Positions 21,880-30,775 of a stretch of DNA of 64,000 nt are shown one piece after another (position 1 is the stretch's first letter; each line of letters starts with the position of its first letter). The stretch comes from Ch67 sp041395845 (GTDB taxonomy: Bacteria > Pseudomonadota > Gammaproteobacteria > Pseudomonadales > Ketobacteraceae). Below the pieces are notes generated by a model. The model did no database searches and was not told the DNA's origin. It worked only from the letters and a program-made list of their open reading frames with translations. The translations under genes were made by a program, and so were the position numbers. The DNA lies in the NCBI GenBank assembly GCA_041395845.1, contig JAWKZS010000004.1, forward strand, positions 124,001 through 188,000. The letters run 5' to 3'.

Positions 21880-23265
21880 TTACGCAGACTTGATAAACGA
21901 CAATACTGTCAGCAAAAAAATACACAGCAAATTCAGATAGAAGCCGCAACGCATCATGATTCGCTGGGGTACCAGGCCAGACCCGAACACGATGGCATTG
22001 GGTGGGGTGGCGACGGGCAGCATGAACGCACAGGAAGCGGCAATGGCCACCAGTACGGCGATGATGTGGGCTGGTACGCCGAAGTAGCTGGCAACGGGAA
22101 CCAGCAGCGGAATCAGTAACGCGGCACTGGCAGTGTTGCTGACCATTTCGGTCAGAAATACTACAAATGCGGTGATGATCAGCAGCGCGATCAGGGTGGG
22201 GGCGTGCTCCAGTGCCAGTTTCAGATGATTGGCAATGAAGGCACTGGTGCCGGTGGTGTCGAGGATGCTGCTCAGAGTCATGCCGCCGCCAAACAGCAGC
22301 AGAATGCCCCAGTTGGTTTTTTCCTCGACATCACGCCAGCTGATCACGCCACAGGTGCCCAGCAGCACAATGCCGGTGATGGCGATCCAGGCATCAAGAT
22401 CCTTGCTGATGCCCAGAATGGCGCCCAGCGGTGAACTGAATATCCAGCCGAGAACCACCAGTGCAAAAATGGTCAGGGTCAGTTTTCGTTGTCGTGGTGA
22501 GGTGGCCGCGCTGGCTGCAACGATAGACGCGATTGGCTGCTCCATCGGTTTGAGCGTGAGGGAGGGTTTCAGCAGGTATTGCAGCAGCACCACCATCAAG
22601 GGCATCAGGATCAGCGTGACGGGCAGACCAAACTGCATCCATTGCTGAAACGACAGGTTCTGGTGGCTGGCCGCGATTGCGTTGGGGGGACTGCCAACCA
22701 GGGTTGCAATTCCGCCGATGCTCGCGGAATAGGCCGTTCCCAGCAGCAGGAACAGATGGGTGCGGTGTTGTGGGTCTTCGAAGCGCGACGCAATACCCAG
22801 AGCCACCGGCAGCATCATCGCGGCAGTGGCCGTATTGCTGATCCACATCGATAGAAAGGCGGTCGCGGCAAACAGCAGATAGATCGCCCGCACGGGATGG
22901 GTTCCGGCCACGCTCAGTACCGCCGCACCAATGCTGCGATCAATGCCATGACGGGCCAGGGCGGATGCCAGCGCGAAGCCGCCCAGAAACAGGAAAATGA
23001 TCGGATTGGCGAAATCCGCAAACGCCTGTCGGACCGGCATCACATCCGTCAACACCGCCAGCAATGGAATCAGCAGTGCGGTGAAGCTCAGATGAATGGC
23101 TTCCGTCAGCCACAGGATGCCCGCCACCAGAAAGATGGCAAGTCCGGCGCGAAGGGTTTGTTCCAGTGGGGCAAAGCAATACAGGGATACGGCCGCGACG
23201 AGCGCAATGCCGACCGGTAGCCAGCGGACCGGTTTCTGCTCGACGGCAACGGTGGATTCAGACAC
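21880..23265 (-). CDS. DASS/SLC13-family anion:sodium symporter
   Basis: A 461-residue inner-membrane transporter with about 11-12 hydrophobic spans. Both SNT signatures of the divalent anion:sodium symporter family are present: SNTATAAMMLP (near residue 142) and SNTASAALLIP (near 368). The ion-binding helix-hairpin sequences SPPNAIA and TPPNAIVFGSG are also present. Family substrates are C4-dicarboxylates, citrate or sulfate; the sequence does not decide among them. The start is a GTG at 23265 with AGG upstream. It lies 37 bases after the RND exporter gene on the same strand, so the two may be co-transcribed. It could supply dicarboxylate carbon or be unrelated to the PKS locus. Confidence 0.9.
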   Translation of the reverse strand: MSESTVAVEQKPVRWLPVGIALVAAVSLYCFAPLEQTLRAGLAIFLVAGILWLTEAIHLSFTALLIPLLAVLTDVMPVRQAFADFANPIIFLFLGGFALASALARHGIDRSIGAAVLSVAGTHPVRAIYLLFAATAFLSMWISNTATAAMMLPVALGIASRFEDPQHRTHLFLLLGTAYSASIGGIATLVGSPPNAIAASHQNLSFQQWMQFGLPVTLILMPLMVVLLQYLLKPSLTLKPMEQPIASIVAASAATSPRQRKLTLTIFALVVLGWIFSSPLGAILGISKDLDAWIAITGIVLLGTCGVISWRDVEEKTNWGILLLFGGGMTLSSILDTTGTSAFIANHLKLALEHAPTLIALLIITAFVVFLTEMVSNTASAALLIPLLVPVASYFGVPAHIIAVLVAIAASCAFMLPVATPPNAIVFGSGLVPQRIMMRCGFYLNLLCIFLLTVLSFIKSA

Positions 23266-23302
23266 AGCAACAACCTGTTCAGACAGACTGCCAATTACTC
23301 TA

Positions 23303-25597
23303 TCAGGCTGGATCGATGGGGGGAACCGCGTTGGTCGCCCGTGTGATTGGGGTCTGGTGAAACAGCCAGCCGTCCAGCGCTAGCAGCAGATGGGGCAGCA
23401 TCAGCAGGTCGAACAGCAGCGCCAGTGAAATGATGCTGGCCATCAGCTGTGCCGTGGTCTGATTGGGGCCAAAAATCGACAGCGTCAGGATCAGCATGCC
23501 CAATCCGAGCACGACGGTTGTCAGCAGCAGTGCGGGGCCCACCTGGGCGAAGGTGCGCTCCAGTGCGTGCTCCGGCGCGTAGCCGTCACGTCGAAATCCG
23601 GTGTAGCGTTTCAGGATGTGGATGGTGTCATCCACCACGATACCCAAACTGATGCTCAGGGTGCCGGCTGCTGCAATATCGATGACGCCAACGGTGAGGC
23701 CCCAGATGCCGAAAATGGTGGCGGCAGGTAACACGTTGGGAATCAGGCTGATGATACCCAGGCGAATGTTGCCCAGAAACAGCCCGATCAGCAGTGAGAT
23801 CAGCAGGGCGGAAACCAGCGCACCAAACACCATGTTATGGGTAAGTTCCTTGCCGATGCTGGCAAACAGCAGACCATGGCCGGAAACGCTGACCTGGTAT
23901 TGTGCTGCGTTGCGGGAAAACCATTGCTGGATGTCCGCCTCCAGCGCTATCAATTCGCTGCTGGCGAGACGCGGCAGTCCGAGTCGGATCATCGCCCGCC
24001 GAAACTCCCCATCAAGACCCAATGACTGGGGCGTAGCATCACGGCTGGCCATTTCGTAAACGCTCCACAGATCAGCGACTGTCTGCTGATCTGCAGGCGG
24101 CGTTGCCCACCGGGCATTGTATTCGTGCACATGTTGCTGCAGTAGTTGCAGCGTATCGAGATAGCCCGTCTGCTGGCTGATGCGTGAATCTGCTGCCAGC
24201 CAGTTCTGGAATGCGCTGACGGTTCTGACAAAATCAGTGGTAAAAATGCCGTCCGGCATTTTGCTGTCGATGACCACACTCAGCGGATGATGCACCGCGA
24301 AATGCTGTTCGGACGCAGCGCTGGCAATGCGGATGGGGGAGTCGTCCTCAAAATAATCCAGCGGATCGTTGTGGAAGTGGTTCAGTAATGTGGCACCACA
24401 GAGTACCGCAACCATGACGTAAAAAAGCGTACGTAAACCCTTGCGAGTGGACAGCCGTGTCCTGCTGAATCGTGTCATCAGACGTGTGAAGATATCACTA
24501 TGAGATGAAGTTCCCGGATTGATCAGTACGGCCAGCACTGGTGTCACCGTTATCGCCGTGGCAAATGCCAACGCCACGCCCATCGCTGCGATGTTGCCGA
24601 AGGTGGCAAATACCGGTGAACTGCTACCGTTCAGACTCAAGAATCCGATGGTGGTGGTAAGACTGGTCAAAAACAGGGATGGCAGATTCTGTTGCAGACT
24701 GTTTGCCATGGCTTGCCAGTTGCTGTTCGCCTGTTGCTGGTGACGGTAGCTCATTAATAGATGAATGATGTCCGCGAGCGCGATAATGAACGTGATGCCA
24801 AAAGCCAGTGCCGACGTCTGATTGATCCATAATCCCAGCAATCCTGCCAGTTCGCCGGTGAGCAACAATGCGACAACAATGGATGCTGCTCCGGAAAACA
24901 CCAGCCACCACGAACGCAGGAACCACCACAAAATCCCAAGCCCGGTTATCAGTACCAGTGGCATTAGATAGATGCCATCGTGGAGCAGCGCCTGGTGCAG
25001 CGCCTGCTTGATCTCGACTGGCCCCAGCAGGTGATAGGCGCTGAATGTGTTGCGTGCGTGTGCGCTGTCGAGCACTGCGCGAATCGCTTCATACTGCTGG
25101 TGAATCGCTGCTTCATCAGTAAAGTGAATCTGCATGGCGGCCAGTTGCTGGTCTGGGGCCAGCGCCATGCCGGTACGCTGAATGGCGTCTGCAAGCTGTG
25201 AGCTGCCGCCTTCCGGAAGCTGGTGTTCCGTGCGCAACCATTCCCGCGCCGAACGGGTTTGCTGCAAGGCATCGGAAACAGGCGTGCCAAGCATCGACTC
25301 GACCTGACGAATGCCGGGCAGCTGCTTCAGGTTTTCCTCCAGCTCGTACAGTTTTTGAAGCTGGGATGGCAGCAGGAACGAAGGTTCTGCCGATTGCAGC
25401 AAAAGGACCAGGCTCTGCTGAAAACCGAACTGCTGTTCCAGCGCCTGAAAAGCCATAACCCGTTTGTCGTCAGGGCGAAAGTAATCGGTTATCTCGCTGC
25501 GATAGTGAATGTTGCCCAGCTGGGAAGAAAACACGGCTGCGAGAACTATCAGGATCAGGCTGGCTGCAACGAGTGCTTGATGTGAGATTCGGAACAT
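23303..25597 (-). CDS. RND/MMPL-family transporter, probable lipid or polyketide exporter
   Basis: A 764-residue inner-membrane protein with the RND/MMPL two-fold layout. It has a first membrane helix (residues 8-28), a periplasmic domain to about 215, a cluster of six helices with a sterol-sensing-like region (FGITFIIALADIIHLLMSYR), a second periplasmic domain, and a final cluster containing GIVVDDTIHILKRY and VGPALLLTTVVLGLGM. The Asp residues in ALADIIH and VDDTIH match proton-relay positions. It has no outer-membrane factor partner nearby but shares the locus with a beta-barrel protein (53455) and a LolA-like protein (54916), a set also seen in aryl polyene loci. Its gene is divergent from the type II thioesterase. 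The leader GAATAACAATAAAAAAC has no SD and is A-rich. Confidence 0.88.
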   Translation of the reverse strand: MFRISHQALVAASLILIVLAAVFSSQLGNIHYRSEITDYFRPDDKRVMAFQALEQQFGFQQSLVLLLQSAEPSFLLPSQLQKLYELEENLKQLPGIRQVESMLGTPVSDALQQTRSAREWLRTEHQLPEGGSSQLADAIQRTGMALAPDQQLAAMQIHFTDEAAIHQQYEAIRAVLDSAHARNTFSAYHLLGPVEIKQALHQALLHDGIYLMPLVLITGLGILWWFLRSWWLVFSGAASIVVALLLTGELAGLLGLWINQTSALAFGITFIIALADIIHLLMSYRHQQQANSNWQAMANSLQQNLPSLFLTSLTTTIGFLSLNGSSSPVFATFGNIAAMGVALAFATAITVTPVLAVLINPGTSSHSDIFTRLMTRFSRTRLSTRKGLRTLFYVMVAVLCGATLLNHFHNDPLDYFEDDSPIRIASAASEQHFAVHHPLSVVIDSKMPDGIFTTDFVRTVSAFQNWLAADSRISQQTGYLDTLQLLQQHVHEYNARWATPPADQQTVADLWSVYEMASRDATPQSLGLDGEFRRAMIRLGLPRLASSELIALEADIQQWFSRNAAQYQVSVSGHGLLFASIGKELTHNMVFGALVSALLISLLIGLFLGNIRLGIISLIPNVLPAATIFGIWGLTVGVIDIAAAGTLSISLGIVVDDTIHILKRYTGFRRDGYAPEHALERTFAQVGPALLLTTVVLGLGMLILTLSIFGPNQTTAQLMASIISLALLFDLLMLPHLLLALDGWLFHQTPITRATNAVPPIDPA

Positions 25598-25675
25598 GGT
25601 TTTTTATTGTTATTCTCGCGTGATAATGCGTGCGCTCATCGCAGTGAGTCTAAACAGCCAGATCAGAGGTCTGCA
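25598..25675. promoter_or_regulatory. Divergent promoter region between RND exporter and PKS-locus thioesterase
   Basis: Only 78 bases separate the two start codons, so both promoters and any operator must overlap here. TGATAAT at 25621-25627 is a good -10 candidate for the rightward genes, but I see no well-spaced -35. The arrangement suggests co-regulation of export and synthesis. Confidence 0.4.
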
Positions 25676-26449
25676 ATGATTTTCAGTAAAAATAAGTCAA
25701 TGGTGTGTTATCACCCACAACCGGATGCAGCGCTGCGGCTGGTGTGTTTTCCCTGCGCGGGCGCGGGCGCTTCCATGTATCGGCGCTGGGGAATGTTATT
25801 GCCAAATATTGAAGTGTGGTCGGTGAATTATCCCGGTCGCGAATCGCTGCACGCCATGCCGTTGGCCGATTCGATGACTGATATTGTCTCGTTGCTGATG
25901 TCGGACGCGACGTTCTGGTCGGACAGAAAACTGGTCCTGTATGGCCACAGCTTTGGTGCGTTGGTGTCATTCTGGACCGGTTTGCGCTTGCAGCAAGACG
26001 GACTATCCGTGCAGGGGTTGCTGGTCAGCGCGCGGCGTGCACCTCATCTTGCATCTGTGGAATCGTATCAGGGCTTATCGGACAATCAGTTGGTCGCTCG
26101 GCTGGATCGCTTTGGTGGCATTCCGGCCGCGATTCGTCATGATGCCGATATGATGGGATTCTATCTGCCTGTTATCAAAGCGGATCTGTTAGTGAATGAC
26201 GCTGCGCAGACGCAGCCTGATGATGTTATAGATGCCCCGGTTTATCTGTATTCCGGCACCGGTGATGATGTCGCATCGGCCGAAGAGCTGGTGGCCTGGC
26301 AGCGATGCACGCGGCGCGGATTCACGCACCGCCAGTTCAATGGTGGCCATTTCTTTATTCAGGAACAGCAGGATGCGTTTGTGGCTGCAATTCGCACGGC
26401 TATTTCTGCACTGTCGTCCGAAGACGAAGAAGAGCTGATTGCCTTCTAA
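25676..26449 (+). CDS. Type II thioesterase (editing) of the PKS/NRPS locus
   Basis: A 257-residue alpha/beta hydrolase of the GrsT/RifR type. It opens with LRLVCFPCAGAGASMYRRW, the family N-terminal hallmark. The nucleophile Ser is in YGHSFGAL (near residue 91), and a late His lies in FNGGHFF, with an Asp in the SGTGDDVA segment. Such enzymes remove mis-primed or stalled acyl groups from ACP/PCP carriers. ATG 25676 is preceded by AGAGG at 6-base spacing; the frame runs upstream to 25607, but that part is not protein-like. It is the first rightward gene of the locus and divergent from the exporter. The C-terminus is acidic (SSEDEEELIAF). Confidence 0.92.
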   Translation: MIFSKNKSMVCYHPQPDAALRLVCFPCAGAGASMYRRWGMLLPNIEVWSVNYPGRESLHAMPLADSMTDIVSLLMSDATFWSDRKLVLYGHSFGALVSFWTGLRLQQDGLSVQGLLVSARRAPHLASVESYQGLSDNQLVARLDRFGGIPAAIRHDADMMGFYLPVIKADLLVNDAAQTQPDDVIDAPVYLYSGTGDDVASAEELVAWQRCTRRGFTHRQFNGGHFFIQEQQDAFVAAIRTAISALSSEDEEELIAF

Positions 26450-26500
26450 TACAAATCCCTTCACATCGCTTACGAACTGTCACTGAATTGGCCGGATCTT

Positions 26501-26594
26501 ACAAGTCTTGTGTACAGCCCGGTCATTACACTCGACTCAACCAATGGGATGTGCTGATAACAACAATAACGATAAATGAAGTAACAACAATACG
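26501..26594 (+). promoter_or_regulatory. Dyad plus duplicated A/C-rich element upstream of the acyl-AMP ligase gene
   Basis: The 276-base gap before the ligase gene contains a perfect short dyad ACAAGTCTTGT (26501-26511). It also holds two near-identical copies of an A/C-rich element, TAACAACAATAACGAT and TAACAACAATACGAT, about 24 bases apart (26558-26597). These could be an operator and Hfq/Crc-like binding sites. There is no gene in the gap. Confidence 0.4.
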
Positions 26595-26725
26595 ATTACT
26601 CGACAGCCAATGGATTGGACTGGTTTTGCTTCAAGGAAATACGTCGAAGGTATTGCGCACGCCATTTATACGATTAGCACGCCTGTGTCTTGATAACGGC
26701 ATAAAGACAAGAGGTGGAGGTCTGT

Positions 26726-28864
26726 ATGAAAGGGTTCCCGCAGTTCAAGAATCTGGTGGAGATGGCGTCAACGCAGGCAGCGCGACGCGGTGAAAGTGAT
26801 CTGACCACGTTCCTGGGTGAAAGTGGTGTGCCAGAGGGAACACTGACGTTCGCAGGGCTGGATCGGGCGGCACGCAATATTGCTGCTCACCTGACCGAAA
26901 AGGGCCTCGCCAACAAAAATCTGATGCTGCTTTATACGCCGGGACTTGATTATATCAAGGCCTTTTTTGGCTGCTTGTATGCAGGCTCGGTTCCGGTGCC
27001 GGCGTACCCGCCGATGGGTGCAAGGGATATTGATCGTCTCAAACGCATCGTGCTGGATTGCGATGCAGCCGCCATCCTGTCTTCCAGCATGCTGCGTCCG
27101 ATGATCGAGGCGTGGATCTCCAATCCTTCCAATGGTATTTCAATTCCCTGTATACCCACTGATGCAGCGGCGGATGTGGACGCAGCAGGTTTTGTCGGCG
27201 CTGATCTCGATCCCGAAGCCATTGCCTTTCTCCAGTACACGTCGGGTTCCACCGGGCATCCCAAAGGCGTTATGGTCAGTCATCGCAACCTGCTGGAAAA
27301 TTTCCAGCAGATCGTCTGGACCTTTGCGCATACGTCTGACCTCGAGGTTGTGGCAGAGCATTATAAAACGGTGATCTGGTTACCCCCTTTTCATGACATG
27401 GGGCTGATCGGTGGTGTGCTGACGCCGGTTTATGCCGGCGCACGGGTGACGCTGATGTCGCCGCTGACGTTTCTGAAAAATCCGTTTGTCTGGCTCAAGG
27501 CCATCACCGACGAAAACGCCAAAGTGTCCGGTGGACCGAATTTTTCCTACCAGTATTGCGTGCGCAAAGTCACAGATGAACAGCTGGCGCAGTTGGATCT
27601 GTCCAGCTGGGACGTTGCATTCAATGGTGCGGAAGCGATTCAGGTGGATGCCTTGAATGCCTTCACGGAACGCTTTGCGCCTGCCGGGTTTGATCGGCGC
27701 GCGTTTCTGCCTTGCTATGGTCTTGCTGAGGCAACGCTGTTTGTAGCCGGTTCTCCGGCGGGACGAGGGCCGCTGGTGCGGGATGCAGCATTAACTGGTC
27801 TGGCGAAAGGCGAATTCGTTGCACTGGAATCCGGTGCGCCGGAAGAAACGACAGCGCTGGTCAGTTCCGGGGTCATCGCCCAGGGCGCGGATGTTCGCAT
27901 TGTGGATCCGAATTCCCATGAAGAATGCGCCGACGGCAAGGTAGGTGAAATCTGGGTGAACAGTCCATCAGTGGCGCAAGGTTACTGGAACAAGCCGAGT
28001 TTCTCTGGCAGCGTGTTTCGCGCCACCATCAAGGCACAGGGCGATACCCATTACATGCGTACCGGTGATCTGGGTTTCAAGCTCGAGAACGAGCTGTTCG
28101 TAACCGGCAGGATCAAGGAAATGATCATCGTCGCCGGGCGCAATCATTATCCGCAGGATATTGAATTTTCGCTGCAGTCATGCAATCCGGCTTTCCGCAA
28201 AGGTTGTGGTGCGGCCTTTGCGATTGCCGATCACGGCAAGGAGCAGTTGGTGGTAATGCAGGAGTTGAGCAACACACAACTGCAGCCTTCCGATTACCAA
28301 CAGCTGGCACTACAGGCGGCACGGGCCATTGGCTTCCGTCACGGCATTTCACCCCGCGCACTGGTCTTCATCGCGCCGGGTAATCTGCCGAAGACCTCCA
28401 GCGGCAAGATCCAGCGCACCGAAGCGCGCAAAATCTATGAAGCGGGCAACATCACCACGCTCTACACCTGGGACAACACGGCAGGTCAGATTGCGAAGCC
28501 TAGCGAGGCGCGGGATCATGCCCAGCCGGTATTCACCGACTGGCAAAGCGAGTTGTATGTGCAGATGCAGACCTGGGTCAGTGACAAGCTCAATATCGAG
28601 GCCCATCACGTGGATCTTGATGTGACGTTCTCGGAACTTGGTGTGGATTCCATTGAAGCCATCGAACTGGTGGATCGTTTGCAGGACACCATCCAGCGAA
28701 CGATTCCGGCGACTGAACTCATGCGCTACCCAACCGTGAAATCCCTGATCGAGCACTTCGCTACCGAACTGGCGGAGCGGGATGTTCAATCCCGTGATAG
28801 CAGCGATACGGAACAGAAGCCGTTAACCGGTAATGCCGACAGGCGACACAAAAGTACGGCCTGA
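26726..28864 (+). CDS. Fatty acyl-AMP ligase (FAAL) fused to an acyl carrier protein
   Basis: A 712-residue loading enzyme. Residues about 1-590 form an adenylating ligase with the P-loop-like motif YTSGSTGHPKGVMVSHRN (near 173), the FAAL-type WLPPFHDMGLIGGVL, GGPNFSYQYCVRK, the TGDLGF hinge region, GRIKEMIIVAGRNHYPQDIE and the late catalytic Lys in TSSGKIQR. The pattern matches FAALs such as FadD32 rather than CoA ligases. Residues about 610-690 form an ACP with the phosphopantetheine site LGVDSIEAIEL (Ser near 640). It should activate a free fatty acid as acyl-AMP and load its own ACP to prime the first PKS module. ATG 26726 has a very strong SD (AGGTGGAGG). It lies 64 bases before the PKS genes. 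Confidence 0.94.
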   Translation: MKGFPQFKNLVEMASTQAARRGESDLTTFLGESGVPEGTLTFAGLDRAARNIAAHLTEKGLANKNLMLLYTPGLDYIKAFFGCLYAGSVPVPAYPPMGARDIDRLKRIVLDCDAAAILSSSMLRPMIEAWISNPSNGISIPCIPTDAAADVDAAGFVGADLDPEAIAFLQYTSGSTGHPKGVMVSHRNLLENFQQIVWTFAHTSDLEVVAEHYKTVIWLPPFHDMGLIGGVLTPVYAGARVTLMSPLTFLKNPFVWLKAITDENAKVSGGPNFSYQYCVRKVTDEQLAQLDLSSWDVAFNGAEAIQVDALNAFTERFAPAGFDRRAFLPCYGLAEATLFVAGSPAGRGPLVRDAALTGLAKGEFVALESGAPEETTALVSSGVIAQGADVRIVDPNSHEECADGKVGEIWVNSPSVAQGYWNKPSFSGSVFRATIKAQGDTHYMRTGDLGFKLENELFVTGRIKEMIIVAGRNHYPQDIEFSLQSCNPAFRKGCGAAFAIADHGKEQLVVMQELSNTQLQPSDYQQLALQAARAIGFRHGISPRALVFIAPGNLPKTSSGKIQRTEARKIYEAGNITTLYTWDNTAGQIAKPSEARDHAQPVFTDWQSELYVQMQTWVSDKLNIEAHHVDLDVTFSELGVDSIEAIELVDRLQDTIQRTIPATELMRYPTVKSLIEHFATELAERDVQSRDSSDTEQKPLTGNADRRHKSTA

Positions 28865-28928
28865 TCGCTACCGTTTCCAATCATTTATTCCATCTCAGCA
28901 GTGAGCATTCAAGACTCTCGGGGTTACT

Positions 28929-30746
28929 ATGTCTAATTATAACAACAACGATACTGCTACGTTACTCAAGCAGGCACTCAAAGAACTGAAAAAGTCCAAG
29001 GATTCCGTGACGCGCCTGGAAAAGGAGCGGCATGAGCCCATCGCCGTGATCGGGATGGGATGTCGGTTGCCCGGCAGCGCCAACAGCCCGGAAAAATTAT
29101 GGGAACTGTTGCAGAACGGAGTCGATGCGATCACCGATATGGTGGATCAGCGCTGGAACAACGATGAGATCTATGATCCAAACCCCGAAGCAGTGGGCAA
29201 GCTGTATACCCGTGGTAATGGTCTGGTGGACGATGTCGATCTGTTCGACGCGGAGTTTTTTGGCATTGCGCCGGTGGAAGCCAAGCTGATGGAACCCCAG
29301 CAGCGCCTGCTGCTGGAAACCACCTGGGATGCACTGGAGCATGCTGGTATCGCAGCGGATTCGCTGATGGGATCGAAGACCGGGGTTTATGTCGGCATCT
29401 GCCATATGGGCTACTCCCACATGCAGGCCAAGTACTGCGGGCCTGAATCCATTTCACCTTATGATGGCACCGGTAATGCCCACTCGGTGGCGTCAGGTCG
29501 GCTTAGTTATCTGCTGGGCTTGCAGGGGCCGAGTATTTCCGTTGATACGGCCTGTTCGTCGTCGCTGGTGGCGATTCATCTGGCGGTACAGAGCCTGCGC
29601 AAAGGTGAGTCCGACATGGCGTTGGCTGGCGGCGTGAACCTGATTCTTGAACCCACTACGTCGATGATTTTTGCCCGTGCGGGCATGCTGGCCAAGGACG
29701 GCCGCTGCAAAACATTTGATGCGTCGGCGGATGGTTATGTTCGCGGTGAAGGTTGTGGCGTCATCGTACTAAAGCGTCTGTCCGATGCGGTGCGTGATGG
29801 CGATAACGTGCTGGCAGTAATTCGTGGCTCGGCAGTCAATCAGGATGGCAAGAGCCAGGGCATTACCGCACCCAACGAGCTGGCACAGGAAAAAGTGCTG
29901 CGTGCGGCACTGCAGGACGCCCGACTGCAACCGAAGGATGTCACCTATGTGGAAGCCCATGGCACCGGAACATCACTGGGCGATCCGATTGAACTGGCGG
30001 CGCTGAATACGGTGTATGGCCAGGGACGCGATGACAAATTGATAGTCGGTTCCATCAAAACCAATATGGGTCATCTCGAGGCTGCAGCGGGGGTTGCCGG
30101 CTTTATCAAGCTGGTGCTGTCGCTTCAGCATCAGACCATTCCCCGACACCTGCATTTCACCAAGCCGAATCCGTATATCGACTGGACCACCATCGCGATC
30201 GATGTACCTGCCGAGCAGCGCCCCTGGCAGGCTCCGGTGCGCATTGGCGGGCTGAGTTCGTTCGGTTTCAGTGGCACCAATTGTCATATCATTGTGGAAC
30301 AGGCGCCGATTCAGGGTGAAACGGCCACCGCACCGGCAGCAATTTCGGATGCCACGTTTGCGCCCGCACTGTTGACGGTTGCGGCAAAGACCAAAGAAGC
30401 GCTGCAGGCCTATCTGGATCAATACCAGCAAGCGCTGCGGATGCCTGCGCTGCAACACGCGGACTGGCGCGATGTGTGTTTTACCGCATTGACAGGGCGT
30501 CAGCATTTCCGCAACCGTGCCAGCATTCTGGCCAGTTCAGCCACGGAAGCCGCTGACAATATCGGCATTGCTGAATCAGGGTACTGCCGATGGTGTCCTG
30601 GTGTCCGATGTCGGCACGTCACCGGCCAAAGTGGCATTCATGTTCACCGGGCAGGGTGCCCAGTTTGCCGGCATGGGCAGGGACCTGTATGCAACCTTCC
30701 CGGTATTCCGCGATGCGCTGGACAGTGTCGCCGCGCTGATGAGTAA
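28929..30746 (+). CDS. Modular PKS, module 1 N-terminal part: docking helix and ketosynthase (frame breaks afterwards)
   Basis: The frame encodes a coiled-coil-like docking segment (TLLKQALKELKKSKDSVTRL) and a complete ketosynthase of about 430 residues. The active Cys is in DTACSSSLVAIH, with His residues in EAHGTGTSLGDP and NMGHLEAAAG. It continues through the KS-AT linker until about 30570, where sense is lost, and the remaining 60 codons are a shadow. The linker and the first part of the acyltransferase (FMFTGQGAQFAGMGRDLY) continue in the +1 frame. The KS should accept the fatty acyl chain from the upstream FAAL-ACP. If the break is real, the product would be a KS without AT. SD is weak (GGGG). 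Confidence 0.88.
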   Translation: MSNYNNNDTATLLKQALKELKKSKDSVTRLEKERHEPIAVIGMGCRLPGSANSPEKLWELLQNGVDAITDMVDQRWNNDEIYDPNPEAVGKLYTRGNGLVDDVDLFDAEFFGIAPVEAKLMEPQQRLLLETTWDALEHAGIAADSLMGSKTGVYVGICHMGYSHMQAKYCGPESISPYDGTGNAHSVASGRLSYLLGLQGPSISVDTACSSSLVAIHLAVQSLRKGESDMALAGGVNLILEPTTSMIFARAGMLAKDGRCKTFDASADGYVRGEGCGVIVLKRLSDAVRDGDNVLAVIRGSAVNQDGKSQGITAPNELAQEKVLRAALQDARLQPKDVTYVEAHGTGTSLGDPIELAALNTVYGQGRDDKLIVGSIKTNMGHLEAAAGVAGFIKLVLSLQHQTIPRHLHFTKPNPYIDWTTIAIDVPAEQRPWQAPVRIGGLSSFGFSGTNCHIIVEQAPIQGETATAPAAISDATFAPALLTVAAKTKEALQAYLDQYQQALRMPALQHADWRDVCFTALTGRQHFRNRASILASSATEAADNIGIAESGYCRWCPGVRCRHVTGQSGIHVHRAGCPVCRHGQGPVCNLPGIPRCAGQCRRADE

Positions 30747-30775
30747 AGCTCGATCAGCCGTTACTGTCGATCATG
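30560..30775 (+). other. Two apparent frameshifts inside PKS acyltransferase 1
   Basis: Protein sense moves from the ketosynthase frame to a second frame near 30560-30580 (reading ALLNQGTADGVLVSDVG, then FMFTGQGAQFAGMG). It moves again near 30745-30755 to the frame of the next gene (LDQPLLSIMWGDNS). Each step is +1 (one extra or two missing bases). Read together, the three pieces make an ordinary KS-AT junction. Either the module is inactivated or the assembly carries two indels. Confidence 0.85.

Noticed and set aside
26305..26793. Open frame overlapping the thioesterase end and the ligase start
   Set aside because: It is out of frame with both well-supported genes and its translation has no protein-like character.
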